64,000 nucleotides of DNA from Heterotrichella gracilis (Eukaryota > Sar > Xanthophyceae > Tribonematales > Xanthonemataceae), in the NCBI GenBank assembly GCA_032358255.1, contig JAULBX010005331.1, positions 1 to 64,000 of the forward strand. The letters run 5' to 3'. The position numbers and the translations under genes were made by a program. Shown in pieces: positions 1 through 18,562 of the stretch. Under the pieces are notes generated by a model, which was not told the DNA's origin, did no database searches, and saw nothing but the letters and a program-made list of their open reading frames with translations. Numbering within the stretch: the first letter of the stretch is position 1; each line of letters begins with the position of its first letter.

Positions 1-146
1 CACAAAGGCGGAGTTCAGGGGCCACTGGCTCGCACCAGGGCACCGACCAGCCAGAACGGCCGGTCAAGCACAGGCCTCAGCCTATGCCAGCATGCATGGC
101 ATGCAAAAGGGATAGTGTAGAACTCCAACAGGGCTGCGCCACACCG

Positions 147-3100
147 TCACTCATCCCTGCAGCGCTGTATCAGCTTGGCTTTGGCCTGTGCCACTCTCTC
201 GTTTGCTGCCTCCATCTCCGCAGCTTGGCGCACCTCCACGCCTGCCGCTTCCGCTGCGTGGCTTACCATCACCACTTGCACACCCTCCTCAGCATCCTCC
301 ACCACTTTAGCCAACTCCACATATGTGGAGCTGACTCTTGGAGCTGACGCAGACCTCTGCAATGCTGACACCAGCTCGGCTTTTGCATCCGCCACTCGCC
401 TGTTTGCTGCCTGCATCGCTGCAGCCTGGCGAGTCGCCATCACCCTCACTTGCGCAGCACTGCGCACCATCACCGTTCTCAAATGCTCCTCTGCCTCCTC
501 GACCTCTTTGGCCAACTCGGTGTATGGGGGGGTGGCTCTTGGAGCCGACGCAGGGGTAGCAACAGGTCTGCACAAGCATTGCTAGTCAACAGTATGCCTA
601 TGCAGTGCCGTGACAGTGTTAGGATCAAACTGCTTGGCGCCGCATGTGCAAGACTCTTTGAGGGGGCAAAGCATGAAGTACCCAGATGGTTCACACGCAA
701 ATGAGAGGAAATGATGGTTGCAAATTTGCCAATCTGGCTGGATTGTGAGAGTGCATTTAAGAGCCAGCCAGGAACATCAGAGACAGCGATAGCACGCATT
801 GACACCGCGGCAGATTTCTACGATTCCATCACCAGCAGTGCCCCCTACCTGACAGCACCGCTTCCACTGGCTCCGCCAGCCATATCCGCCGGTGCCTCAG
901 GAGTGTGTGACACCCTGCGCAGACCGCCACAGTGTTCTCAGAAGCCGCCCTTAGACAGTCCCGGGCTGGCCAAAACCATCCAGTTTATTTTTTTTCAAAT
1001 CCCCGATACCCACACATACCCAGTCCCCTACTGCACAATATAAAATCCCCCACTGCGGCTCAAATCTGGTTTGTGCAAGCTTGACCACCATTGGCATGCA
1101 ACACAAGCTTACGCTTACCTGACAGCACCGCTCTCGCTGGCCCTGCCGCCCATATCCGTCAAAGTAGAGTGCGGCACCCTGCGCAAACGGTCACATTGTA
1201 TTATTCCTTGTGTCACGCTGAACCCTAAACCCTGAACCCTGCGCAGACAGTCACATTTTCCCTTGTGCCAATATGACAACAATTTGCACGCACCAGAGCA
1301 CTCCAGCCCTTACCTGGCACCCACAATGCTTCCTACAAAGCGCATTCGGTGCACAGCGTACAAGCCTGACACCCAGCAACATATACAGCCTGCAGATGCA
1401 CCCACACTTACCTGGCACCATCAGCTCCACTGCTGTCCATGTTTGCCGTTGAAGATTGCGGCAGCCTGTACAATGACCCACAACGTTTTCACTCGTGGGA
1501 GCTTCACAACCAGTGGCATGCAGCTGAAGCACAAGCTCTTACCTGAAAGTACCATTTCCACTTGCCCTGCTGCCACTCATGCCCGCCGGTGAAGTGGGCA
1601 GCAGCCTGCGCAGACACCCACAGTGTCAATAACTAGTATGGATTTTCCATCCTGAATGGTGCCACTCAAACACTCCAGGCGCTGGTGTGAATGCAGCTTT
1701 TATATAAAAAAAATGCCCATTCACATGGTTGCAAGCATGCACATGCACCCAGCAACACATGGAGTCACATGCAGCCCACAGGCACTGTGCAGCCCCTACC
1801 TAGCATCATCGCTCCCACTGGCCCTGCCACTCCTGTCTGCTGGTGGAGAAGGAGACAGCCTGCACCAGACCCCACAATGTTTCAATCAGTCATTTGTGCC
1901 AGCATAACACACAGCTACAGGTCTGCCACCCCCTGGCAGCAACTTACGGTGAAGAGGAATGCGTGTCGCGTGGCTACTGGCGTTGGATGCATTCCCTCGC
2001 GGCCACGCATGTAAACTGCAAGTGTATACAAACAGCAGCTTGGATCAGGCACTCTAGCCAATAACCTGGCAGCACCGCCTCCACTGATCCTGCCACCTCT
2101 GCCGCCCCTGCCGCCTCTTCCGCCGCTGGTACCCCTGCCCCTCGTGTCCACCGGTGGAGTGTGTGGCAGCCTGCACAGCCACCCACAATGCTTCCATTTG
2201 CGCCAGCTAGACAAGCCACGAGCCAAAACAAAATATTGAAGTATAAATAACTAAATAGATTATCAGCTCATGGCAAACATGGCAAGTCTCATTGTCAATG
2301 TCAGCATGACAAGTATCTCACGGCAGTCTCATGACAAGCCACTGCAGTGGCCTCAAGCCCGCACATGGCACACCCTAAACCACAAACCCTAAACACCTTC
2401 AGTGCACTCTTTGTATAGTTTTGCAAAGCAGTGTACCGCAGTTTTGAAAAAGTTTGTAAGCATGACACCCAGCACCCCAGCCCCTAAACCCTACCTGGGA
2501 CCATTTCCCCTGCCGCTTCTGCCCCTCCTGCCAACCGGTGGAGAGTGTGACGGTGACAGCCTGCCATGCCATGGACAGAGACTTCAATTATGCTAGCATG
2601 CCAATGCGAATGGCCCCCATGTCAGACTTAATGGGGTGATTGTCAATGGGGATGTTGTGGGCAGATGCACGCATCGGATCCATTCCCATTCGGGAATCAG
2701 AATGGATCCGATGCATGCATTTCCCTCACCGTACCTACTGACAATCAGGCGTTCCTGTCTGGCATGAGGCTCAAGATTTCCATCATGAAGGTTAAGCACA
2801 ACCGGACATATGGTTGTAGGCAATTGAAAGAGGGCGCACCTAGTAGCACGGGAATGGGCATTCAAGCCCTTACCTGGCACGATTGTCCCCCCTAGTTGTA
2901 TACCGACGACACGGTCCTGGCGCAGGCCTGCAGAAACCCATGAAAACCCATGAAGAGCCCATGTAACTAATGAACCCATGAAACCCATGAAAAGGTGGTC
3001 CCTTGCAACAACATGACGACCAGCAGCTCGAAACACGCACCCTAAACCCTAAACCCTAAAACCCTAAACCTTAAACAGTGTGACAACCAGCAGCTCGAAG

Positions 3101-4738
3101 CACGCACTATAGTAGATTTATAAGGCCCTCACCTGCCACGGTTGTCGCTCCTGGTTGCAGGTGGACGAGGCGAGGGTGATAACCTACAGGCACCCAGGTA
3201 AAATATCATGCCATGAGCTCATGCCAATGGAGTTGGTCCCTTGCACCATCATACCAACCAGCATGCACGGAGCAAGAAGCAGTACTATGGTGCAGTCTTT
3301 CTGGACCACTGAACCCTACACCCTGAATCTTCCTTTCACTCTGAGGAGCACAACGTACACAACTGAGGAGCATAATCGGGAGCATAATGTACACACCAAA
3401 GCCGTAAAAGTGGGCACACGTGTATCATGCAACCCCTACCTGCCATTGCCATCCTCCTCACTGCCGCTGTCCACGCTGCGAGACCCCTCGCTCCTGTCAA
3501 GGCGGTAGGATTTAGGGTTTAGGGCTTAGGGTTGCTCAATGAACCTTTGGACTCCAGTGGGTAGGTTCCTTTGAGTGCCCCGCAAAGAGCGAAACATAAG
3601 CCCACTGAGTGATTACAGAGCATCAAGAAAAGGAACGAAAGACGGAGAGCAACAAAAGGCGACTGTTCAGGTACAACATGCAGGCTGTATGCAGCTGACT
3701 AGGGACCATGAAAGCACCAATCACAAGGCACAGCAAAAGCAAGCAGTATCACACTGTGTTGGACTTCAAACAGTCCATATACTCACTGTGTGTTTCCCCT
3801 GCGCCGCTTGCGCCGCGGCCTGCACCACCACGTGTGTGTTTCAGCCTACAGTACTTTTATTCATATTTGCCATGGGCTGTACAACAAGTTGCATTATGGT
3901 GAGCAAATGTGTTACCTATTTGGGGAATTGCCGGGTGCCTCGCGCGCATCAAGGGTTTGGAGTGCTTTAATGAAGCGGCCACCACTGCACAAACACAGAA
4001 CAGCTGTCAGCACCACGTTCAGGCGCACTTGTCACTGGTGATGGTTGGGCAAAAGAGCAGCACGCTACCTGTCCTTCTCGTACACGCCAATGGTGGGGTT
4101 GAAGCTCCTGTGGAATAACGGGGTATGAGACATACTACATACTTTAACATACTCTCAGGCCAGGAAAAGCAAACCCAACAACCAGACCAACTTACAGCGC
4201 ACGGACGTCGTCTGCCAGTGCCGAGTGGCCACACTCCTCCAATGTTCTCGCCAGCCTGCGGAGGTGGCACTTGTGAACATCAACAGGCCAAAGTCAGCAG
4301 AGCAGCATGGGCAGGGCATCCATCTAACCACCTATGGACGTACCCATCCAAACACCTCTCGACATCGTGGTCGTAGCTCTTTGTCCAGTCAAAGAAGAGG
4401 TCAGCAAGCGCGACCCGGGCTGAAAACCGTTTGCCATCCTTCAGGAGGTAGATACAGCTTGGGCGCAGGAGAGGAAGGGGCTCCCCCACTGCAACAAACG
4501 CCAGGCTCTTGTGGTGGGTCTTCTTGATCTTCAGCACCCGGGGCTCGAGCGCCTCAACAACCTGCCTCAGCAGTGGTAGGGTGAGGTGGGCATACAGAGC
4601 CCCTTGCAGGTGAGGCATGAAGTACGGGTCCCTGAACAGGCTGGTCCATGGGAGCTTGACGGGCTTGTGGTGCGCGGGATCGTACACCACTTCTTCACCC
4701 TGCGGCATCTTGACAACCGCCCTCGCAAAGCCACCACG
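147..4738 (-). CDS. RGG/Ser-Pro-rich modular protein with C-terminal coiled coil, function unknown
   Basis: I do not recognise the family. Fifteen exons join in phase: 4344-4738, 4196-4255, 4069-4107, 3787-3819, 3440-3493, 3133-3183, 2874-2927, 2495-2560, 2066-2170, 1800-1859, 1543-1605, 1412-1465, 1119-1178, 849-914 and 147-567. They total 527 codons including the TGA at 147-149. The first exon encodes a folded-looking segment (FFDWTKSYDHDVERCLDG at its end). It continues through SFNPTIGVYEKD into a basic, NLS-like stretch (RPRRKRRRRG). Each following exon is 51-105 nt, starts with one base and ends with AG, and encodes 17-35 residues of Ser/Pro/Gly/Arg; 2066-2170 carries GGRGGRGGRGGR. The last exon holds two copies of a coiled-coil unit of about 62 residues (YTELAKEVEEAEE and YVELAKVVEDAEE). 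RGG tracts usually bind RNA, so a nuclear RNA-related role is an inference. The 5' end above 4738 is unresolved. Confidence 0.65.
849..3493 (-). repeat. Array of ten homologous phase-matched mini-exons
   Basis: The mini-exons at 849-914, 1119-1178, 1412-1465, 1543-1605, 1800-1859, 2066-2170, 2495-2560, 2874-2927, 3133-3183 and 3440-3493 resemble one another in sequence. Several share a core that reads LSPSPPADRSGR-like, and each has its own acceptor (usually CAG then G) and donor (AG then GTAA, GTAG or GTTA). All sit in the same phase, so any one could be skipped or gained without a frameshift. Degenerate donor-side fragments without a full exon lie near 1305-1325. The array looks like repeated exon duplication. 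Confidence 0.7.
2671..2714. repeat. Inverted repeat (hairpin) in an intron
   Basis: Arms GCATCGGATCCATT (2671-2684) and AATGGATCCGATGC (2701-2714) are perfect complements. The loop contains a second short stem, ATTCCC with GGGAAT. It lies in an intron of the RGG-repeat gene. It could be a small hairpin element or chance; nothing else is visible around it. Confidence 0.6.
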
Positions 4739-6118
4739 CTGCCTCGTTGCTCAAACCAAATAGAATGGAAGCCTGTACTGCTGATGGTGATTGCTGTTTT
4801 GCAGGGGGCGAAGCTGTGCCCTAGAGGCCAGTAAGATGGGGAACAATGCCCTTGAGAAGCGTATCAAAGCGCCTCAAAGCACTTAATTTGCCGAACCAGA
4901 CACATGTGCACAGCCACTTCAGAAATGAGTTCTCTGGCAAGGTGCACCCAGAAATATGCCTGGTCGAACACATATATGCTTGACGTAACTCGCAACCTTT
5001 GTGCCACATCAAGGTACGAACAAGAAAGTGTACTTCTATTAGAAATTCTAGGCACTCATATCGTCGCGGGTATGGTCGCAATATTTGTCTCGCGCAGATT
5101 CAGAAACCCTAATACACATGCATGCATGCATGCACGCATGTCATGTCATCGATTTTGCGGCTGTGTGCGCAGTGTTATATTGTCATCAGTATATGACAAG
5201 CAGCCCAAATGCGGAGTGCTAGTAACGCAAAACTGCCCAATAGCAGTGAGCTATCAATACAAATATGCATGCATGGCACAGGCTTGGCCAACGCATATGC
5301 ATGCATGCAACACTGACAGGGAAGGGACATAGCGAGGGTGAGTCAACCTATCACGCTAAACTTAGGCAACAGGCAGCCCTTGCACTTATCACGTGTGCAA
5401 GGGCTGCCTGTTGACCCATGGCAGTAGGTTTTCTGCTTTGCAAACAACTCTTTGCATTCTGGAATTGGCCAACGCATTGCCAGGCCGTTCTGGTCTGACG
5501 AAGGTGCCCTGATGTCAGCCATTTGGCTTGCAATATATGGGGCAAAGTCTATGGGGTCATTGCAATGGGCGCTGGGGGCAAACTGCTGACGCCTGGTCTA
5601 CAGGCCCAAAGCATCTGCTGTGTAATTGAGCTACCTGTAAGTCCGTAGGTTCCGTACGCACATGTTTGCTTTTCCATAGGACTGCGGTGCTAAGGTTCTA
5701 CGCTGTTGGGAGTTGATCATGCAACTAGCAGTACTGCACTTCAAGACCTGACAACACAACCTCAAGTATCGCTGTGTGACCAGGCCAATACCGCTTGCCA
5801 CCATCTGAACCCAGTGTTAGCCCTTGAGTCATATCCCCCAGTGAGCTGCACTTGTCCTCCCTTCCCCCGGGACAATCAGTGGGCACCGATTGCTCCTCCT
5901 GGACACGCCAGTGCTCTCGGCACTCCCCGGGAGGCACTCACAACTTTGCGCAGTCCCCCTCCCCCCTCCCAGCAATCAGTGCCCCAATAAGCACACTGGG
6001 CATCCCCCTTGGCCACCAGTACGCACGCTCGCCGCTCCCCTGCCAATCCAACTTCAACGTCATTCCCCTGGCAGTCCAACCTTGAGGTTGGGTTGCCACT
6101 CCCCCCTTCCCCCCTGAA
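4739..6118. other. Spacer between two minus-strand genes
   Basis: This stretch lies upstream of the RGG-repeat gene and downstream of GART, both on the minus strand, so it should hold the former's promoter and first exon(s). A minus-strand open stretch at 4864-5055 (SSIYVFDQAYFWVHLAREL) could be an upstream exon, but I could not connect it. Runs of alternating TGCATGCA occur near 5115-5142 and 5262-5312, and a strong hairpin lies at 5367-5413. No other gene is apparent. Confidence 0.4.
5367..5413. repeat. Perfect 19-bp inverted repeat, 9-nt loop
   Basis: CAACAGGCAGCCCTTGCAC (5367-5385) is followed by a 9-nt loop and its exact complement GTGCAAGGGCTGCCTGTTG (5395-5413). A 19-bp uninterrupted stem is long for chance in 64 kb. 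A small-RNA precursor, a short terminal-inverted-repeat element remnant, or a cruciform are all possible. Confidence 0.75.
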
Positions 6119-8423
6119 TCAATGCGCTGACCACACCACCGGCACGCCGTCCTCCCGCCACGTGATCCGGCCCTCAACCAGCGCCTTCACAGCCCGGGGG
6201 TACAGCAGGTGCTCCTGAGGAAAAAATGGGGGACGGGGTGAATGGTCATTTTGGAACACCTGGTACTGATGATAGGATATTGTGGTGTTGGAACTGCATG
6301 TGGGCGTAATAGAAGGGGCCATGGGCACGGGACCAGGGGTGTTAATTGACCGTCCCATGTGCGCGCAGCATACACCCTACACACACGTTCCATGCACAGC
6401 CACTAGCACCACCAGTGCCCCAGAACTGAACACCCGCCGGCCCCCTGTCTGACAAACACAGCCCCACATTGCTGAACACCCGACAGACTGCCCCGCACAC
6501 CACCACCCACCCACTCCCACCCCTCACCTGCTCCAGCACCCTCGCCGCCACATGTGCGGGGGTATCCGTGGGATACACAGGCACCACCTGCTGCGCCAAA
6601 ATGGGCCCCGTGTCGTATTCCTCATCCACAAAAGGAAACAAAACCTCCACATACCCCCCCATATATTCAATACAGTCAATCCACCCAGCAGACTCCCCGC
6701 ACACCACCACCACCATTCCACCCCTCACCTGCACCAGCACCCTGGCCGCCACCTGCGCGGGGGTATCTGTGGGGTACACAGGCACCACCTGCTGCGCCAA
6801 AATGGGCCCCGTGTCATATTCCTCGTCCACGAAATGCACGGTGGCCCCCGAGTATCGCGCCCCTGACGCCAACACCGCTGCGTGCACCCGACTCCCGTAG
6901 CACCCCTTGCCGCCGAACGCGGGGAGGAGGGCTGGGTGGATGTTGAGGATGGCGCGCTTGTAGGCTTGGCACAGCTCAGGGGGGATGATCTGCGGGTGGA
7001 GAGGGGGGGTCAAGTGGGTGGGAGAGGGGAGGGAGATGTGGCACGGCTGTAAGGAAAGCATGCTGGGTAAAAAGGGGGGCCCACAAGGGGAGGGAAGAGG
7101 GGCGTGGCGCCTCCTAAAGAATAGCGCAATTGTACGCTAGGTGCATAAATAGCTGCAGCCAAGCTGCATCAAGATTCATGCAGCCCCCACAAGCATACGA
7201 CAACAAACCTAACCAACCCTATTCAAGCCCAGAACCCTTACACCCCAGACCCCACCCGACTCACCCGTAGGTACCCAGCCAGCAGCACATATTGCACGTC
7301 GTGCTCGTCCACTAACTGATGCACCAGCTCCACTGCGCTCAGACCCTCGATGCCCTTCTTCTTTGACCCCGGGTAGACCAGGGTGGGTATGCCGTGGTCC
7401 TGTGCGTATGCCCACCCTCCGCACCCGGGGACGTCGCTGACGCAAGCCTGGTGGGGGGTGGGGGTTTAGGGTTTAGGGTTTAGGGTTTTAGGGTTTCATT
7501 CCCCCACAACAGCATCGCTGACGCGAGCCTGGTGGGGGGTGGGGGATGGGGGTTGGGGGTGTTTGGGGAAGTGGTGGTGCACGCAGCGGTGTGCGCGTTT
7601 ATCGAGTGCGGGCGTGCGGTGTGTGTGAGGGAGTGGGCCGTGGGATGCAAAGTTTGTGAAGGAGAGGGTTGAGGGGTTGAGTGTGCGCAAGGTGGTGAGG
7701 CTGCTATTGTCTCAAGAATAGCTGCACATGCTGCACTGGCATTTTGGCTCGACCAGGAAATAGGGTTTAGGGTGCAGGTACTCAGGAAGCCATGTCGTGC
7801 ATTTCTTGCAATTTTCGAATGTACGTAGGGCACCATTGTATGTCGTGGTGCTATCTGGACTGCAAAGAAGGTCCAGACACAGATTGCCACCTGAAAAAAG
7901 GCTGAGAGGCGACAGTGGCTTCTCATATGCATGCATACACCTAGTTTGGCCCTGCTGATTTTTGCTTCGTCGCACACCACCGATTACAACACTGGCAATG
8001 AACCCCCTTTTTGAATGAATGAACGACTTTGCGGGGCAACGCCCAAAACCTGATAGCTCACGGATGCACGCATGCATGTGTGGAAAGGCTAGTTCACGAG
8101 CGCCGTACCACCACGGATGCGTTCAGCTCCGGTAATTGCCCATGCTTTGCTTGTGTGGCTGCGTGGATGGCTTTGAAGTTCGACCCCCCTCCCGACACAA
8201 ACACAGCCAGCTTGGCTGGAGGCGGAGGGGCGGAGAGCTGTGGTGGCGGTGCGGCGGAGGAGCACCGTAAGGTGCCTGCCGACGGCCGACAGCCCCCTAA
8301 TCGTACACGCATATTGCTGATGGACTTATACGAGCAACCAGAAGCAAGCAAGAGTGCTGCAGGGTATGTGGGGGTTCGCTGCGATGCCACGGATGGTTCA
8401 CTGATGCCAATGGCTTGCATCAC
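6119..8423 (-). CDS. PUR3: Phosphoribosylglycinamide formyltransferase (GART, PurN type), probably plastid-targeted
   Basis: It transfers a formyl group from 10-formyl-tetrahydrofolate to GAR, the third step of purine synthesis. Four exons join in phase: 8109-8423, 7265-7447, 6729-6989 and 6119-6214, giving 284 residues if the upstream ATG is used. Exon 1 has a long Ser/Ala/Pro/Arg leader like a plastid transit peptide (a second ATG begins MRVRLGG), then KLAVFVSGGGSNFKAI, the PurN phosphate-binding start. Exon 2 has SDVPGCGGWAYAQDHGIPT and ends LLAGYLR. Exon 3 carries the catalytic NIHPALLPAFGGKG (Asn and His) and HFVDEEYDTGPILAQ (Asp). Exon 4 has GRITWREDGVPVVWSAH and then TGA. All key residues seem present. 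An extra copy of the exon 3 end lies in intron 3. The start is uncertain between the two ATGs. Confidence 0.93.
6528..6638 (-). repeat. Duplicate of GART exon 3 end inside intron 3
   Basis: This is a near-copy of 6729-6839. It encodes DEEYDTGPILAQQVVPVYPT through ARVLEQ and is followed by the same GTGAGG donor. The reading frame is open and in phase 0. A possible acceptor (GATGAG) precedes it. It may be a decayed echo or an alternative exon that would lengthen the enzyme by about 31 residues. Confidence 0.8.
7440..7545. repeat. Interstitial telomere tract flanked by copies of the exon 2 acceptor
   Basis: The GART exon 2 border with its acceptor (plus-strand GACGCAAGCCTGGTGG) is followed by four TTTAGGG-type units at 7466-7496. 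A second copy of the border sequence follows (7516-7545, GACGCGAGCCTGGTGG). The acceptor region is therefore duplicated around a telomere-like tract. Confidence 0.75.
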
Positions 8424-9077
8424 TGAGGGAGCCGCAACTTCGCCTCTGTATGCTAAGGGCAGTACGTCCTTAAGGAAATAGATGGTTGGTTGGCGTCAGA
8501 CATCAAACGAGTTTGACAGAGACCAAGTTGCGAATGTCTTTGCTATCGGCGGCAGCACCCTCAGTTGTGCCGCGTGTGCGGCCGCCGTCGGGTTTGTCAC
8601 CCGTGGGTTTGTTGCTGTTTGTGAAGCACAGAAAGGCAGGCAAAGGGTGATATGCTGAAACTTGTAAACTGTGTTCATAAAGCATGACTTGTGGTTGTTG
8701 TTTCCTGCACATCCACGTCTGCCGTTGACATTACCGATGCTCCCAGAGATCCTCGCGGCGGGAAACACGCCTGGGAACAACCCCCAAGGTCTGCCCTGAA
8801 AGCAGCGCAGATACAACCTATCTCAGTCTGACTTGGAATACTAGGCAAGCACCAGTGTAATGGTTGACGCTGCTCTGCCGATCTTCTGCTTACACAGCAG
8901 CAGACGCGAAGCTAGTGGGAAACTCAACTTGATGGCAGAACACTGAAAGTTTCTTCCAGTGCTTTCAACGAGGTGGGCACTGGTTGGACGTTGCTAGACA
9001 ACCTACTTCAAAATCCGTTATAACAAGTTGCAATTCGACGTTTCTCACCCCATCGTACCCGTGCAGCATCTGCCCGC
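8424..9077. promoter_or_regulatory. Divergent spacer between GART and the DUF4787-like gene
   Basis: GART is read to the left and the next gene to the right, so both promoters must lie here. I see no clear TATA box or known element. Confidence 0.35.
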
Positions 9078-9904
9078 ATGCCGAGGCACAATCCCAGCAG
9101 CAGTGCAGCCGTGCTGGGACTGCTGGTCCTTTCGTGGTTTTCACGAGAAGCAGCGGCGGTAACAAACCACAGGTCCCGCCCTCCGTTCACCAAACTGGAC
9201 AAGGAGTTTAGGAAAAGGAGGGCAGACTGCGAAGAGCAGTTGCTCCACGCAGTTGCTGGGTGCCTTGGGAGCTATGCCAGGAGGGAGAACTGCGTGATGA
9301 GGTGGGTGTTGGCACCTTGCCTTCTGGTTGGCCACTGGTTATGGTATCTGATACTGCTTCTACAGTTTGGCTCTTGGTTCATTTTCATTTCTAAATGGGT
9401 TGGGGTGACCTAGGCGCCATTCTTGCAATTTCACTGAGGTGTGATGCATACGCGACGATGCTGCTTGCGGAAACTTCTGTTTGGCTTCATATGTGATGCC
9501 TTGGAGTTTTGTTGCCACCGATTTTGTGGCCAGGATGCTTGTTCTGGCGTAATTGGGTCTCACCACCTTTATTTTTGCGAGATTTATCGTTCCTAGCAGT
9601 TTGGGAAGGCAGTCTCAGAGGAGCAGCAGACAACGATGTACTTGACTCCTGACAATTTGCTGTATGCTGCAGGTGCATATCACACAGCTGCTATGGCCAG
9701 CTGTATGGCTCAGACGCCCTGGAGGAGGGGGAGGTTGACAGCGGGAGAGGCAGGGCCTTCAGGGTGTGTGCGCGCAGCGACCTGTACGCGGCCATGCAGG
9801 CGGCGGCGGCTGGGGCGGGGGGCACCATGGTGGGACAAGGGAGGGTGTGGGAGGGTGTAGCAGCAGCTGGGAGGTTGGGCGCAGTGAAATTACAGTATCA
9901 GTGA
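9078..9904 (+). CDS. Small secreted Cys-motif protein, DUF4787-like
   Basis: Two exons, 9078-9301 and 9673-9904, join in phase to give 151 residues. The protein starts with a signal peptide (hydrophobic AAVLGLLVLSWFS, then small residues). A basic stretch (FTKLDKEFRKRRADCEEQLL) follows. The joined exons read ENCVMRCISHSCYGQLYG and then DALEEGEVD. The Cys pattern and the LEEGE motif match the small eukaryotic secreted family Pfam calls DUF4787; this is from memory. No catalytic function is known to me. The acceptor at 9672 was chosen over one at 9688 because only it restores the Cys-Ile-Ser segment typical of the family. The TGA is at 9902-9904. Confidence 0.75.
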
Positions 9905-11242
9905 TGGAGGGTGCACAGAGCCAGGATATTGGCATTCAGAGTTAGTATACCTTCAGCTAGTCAGAGAGTGTTAGGTTTGTGGTGAGGTGTGGTGGTGCGA
10001 ATGTCCTGCATGCAGTACGTACAATTTTGTGAGCCGTGGAGAGAATATATTCAGCGTACAGAGTTTACTGTCTGAGGGCGTAATGAGTGAAGTATAGTTA
10101 CACCATCATCTCTAGAAATCATGCTGCAGCCAACTTTTAGGTACACGTGTATCCTGCCAGGTTTGAAACAGTGTAGACTCCCGGAATTTAAGCAACTGAG
10201 TTTTGCTGCGCATCAAAACTCAGTTGTGCGCACAAACAATTTACCACATCTATTTGCTCCAAGTCGGTATGATGCTTCATGGCAGTGCCGCACTGCCAGA
10301 CTCTTGAGGTGACTGCAGACTTTTGAGATGACTGTAAGCTGCGAGCCAAAGTTATCATAATGGCTGTCCATTGCATATGCGGAGGCCGCCTTTGCAAGTT
10401 AGACATGCCATTCTCACAAATGATTTCAAGCATATGGTGGCTCAAGGTACATTCCTGGCAGGCAGCCTCGGAGGCATGCGTGTGGAGGGTGCACAGTGTC
10501 TGGCACAATCACGAGGCGCAAGGACATAAATGGACTAGTCTAACGGTTACCACTGGGTGGCAACTGTCACTGAGCCGGCGTATGTTACAGCACAAAACCC
10601 TGTGAACTCCCAGTACATTGAATGCGCACAGCATGCACAATGCGTTGCACTGTGTGGCACACATCAAAGCCATGCATTCGATGGCAGTGCCTCCTCAACA
10701 TTGTCACAGTGGTTGAATCTCTAACACACCAGACCCTGGGCTCCAAGCCTGCTCTGGCACTCTAACCCTGTTATCGTAATGCACAACAACCTGCACCCCG
10801 CCAAGCCCATGCTGGCCATCGCCAACCGGGCCCGGGTAGATCCCCAGTCAACTGCACCAACCTCAATTACTGCGCAAATGCTGAGGCACAACTGCTGACA
10901 ACACCCGGGAGGCCGCGCCTTCTGTGCCAGTTTGCTGTAGCACATCCTGAACCCACGCCCCACATAGCTGCATATACTTGCGAGCTGTTTGGCGGAGGGC
11001 ACATACCACCCTGCCACCCATATCCCCGGCAGCGGGGTCTGCCGCAACCCTACCAGGCACCGCCCCATCTCCTTGCCCATGCCCTGGCGCACCCCCCCCT
11101 GACCCCCGTCGCCAGGCGCCCTCCCCAAAACCCTCCACTATGGTTTCCCCGTCTCCCTCCCACAGCCACCTCAATCCTGCTCCCTCGCAGCCGCTGCCAG
11201 GAAGCCTCCCCAAAACCCTACGCAGGGTCTCCCTCAAGCCAA
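9905..11242. other. Spacer between convergent genes
   Basis: This is the shared 3' region of the DUF4787-like gene (+) and HSP70 (-). It has no convincing ORF. A 10-bp inverted repeat, ACTGAGTTTT (10195-10204) with AAAACTCAGT (10215-10224), is the only structure I noted. Confidence 0.4.
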
Positions 11243-17946
<6,704 letters not shown>

Positions 17947-18562
17947 TGCGGCAAGCTATCCGTCGCGCAGCAGGTCAGGGGTGGTCACTATTGAACACCA
18001 GAAGGAGCAAAGGTGGGCTGCACCGGCCCAAATGACATGCCAAGATGGGCTCGCCACTCAGTTAAATGCAAAAGCTGTCACAACAGTGCAAAGCAAAGCA
18101 GTGGGTGAAGAGCCCAATGAGCTTGATAGGTGTGTGGACAAAGGGTGGTTGAGCTCGTGTCTGCCTGCTATGTGTTTGCCTCGAGAAAGCTTGGTGCTGC
18201 ACCCTGACTAACGTGGAGGCTCTCGGACTTTCTAGTGCCTACTGCTGACGTGGACCGAGCAAACCCGGTCACGTGCTGTTTATGCCCTCGGACCTTCATG
18301 AGCTCTGTCCGGTGTGGAATTTTCCAGCATAGCCACAACTACCACAACTTTTGGCAGTCAAGTGTTGCTGCGAACGAGCGCCATCGCGTTGATTCCCCAC
18401 GCACAACAACGGACGAGAGCCATCTACGCCTGAATCACCTCGCCATAGATCTTGCTGTTGCGCTTGCAGTGTGGTTTGCCCGTCGCAGTATCCGTTAGCT
18501 GCGAGCCTCATACAACAGCGCTAGACCTCCGAAAGTAGACTCTCTTACAGCCTTTTGCAGCT
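17947..18562. promoter_or_regulatory. Bidirectional promoter region, HSP70 and DUF4079
   Basis: Start codons of the two genes lie 616 bp apart and point away from each other. A GAATTTTC at 18317-18324 fits a two-unit heat-shock element (GAAnnTTC), but one short match is weak evidence. No TATA box was assigned. Confidence 0.4.
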
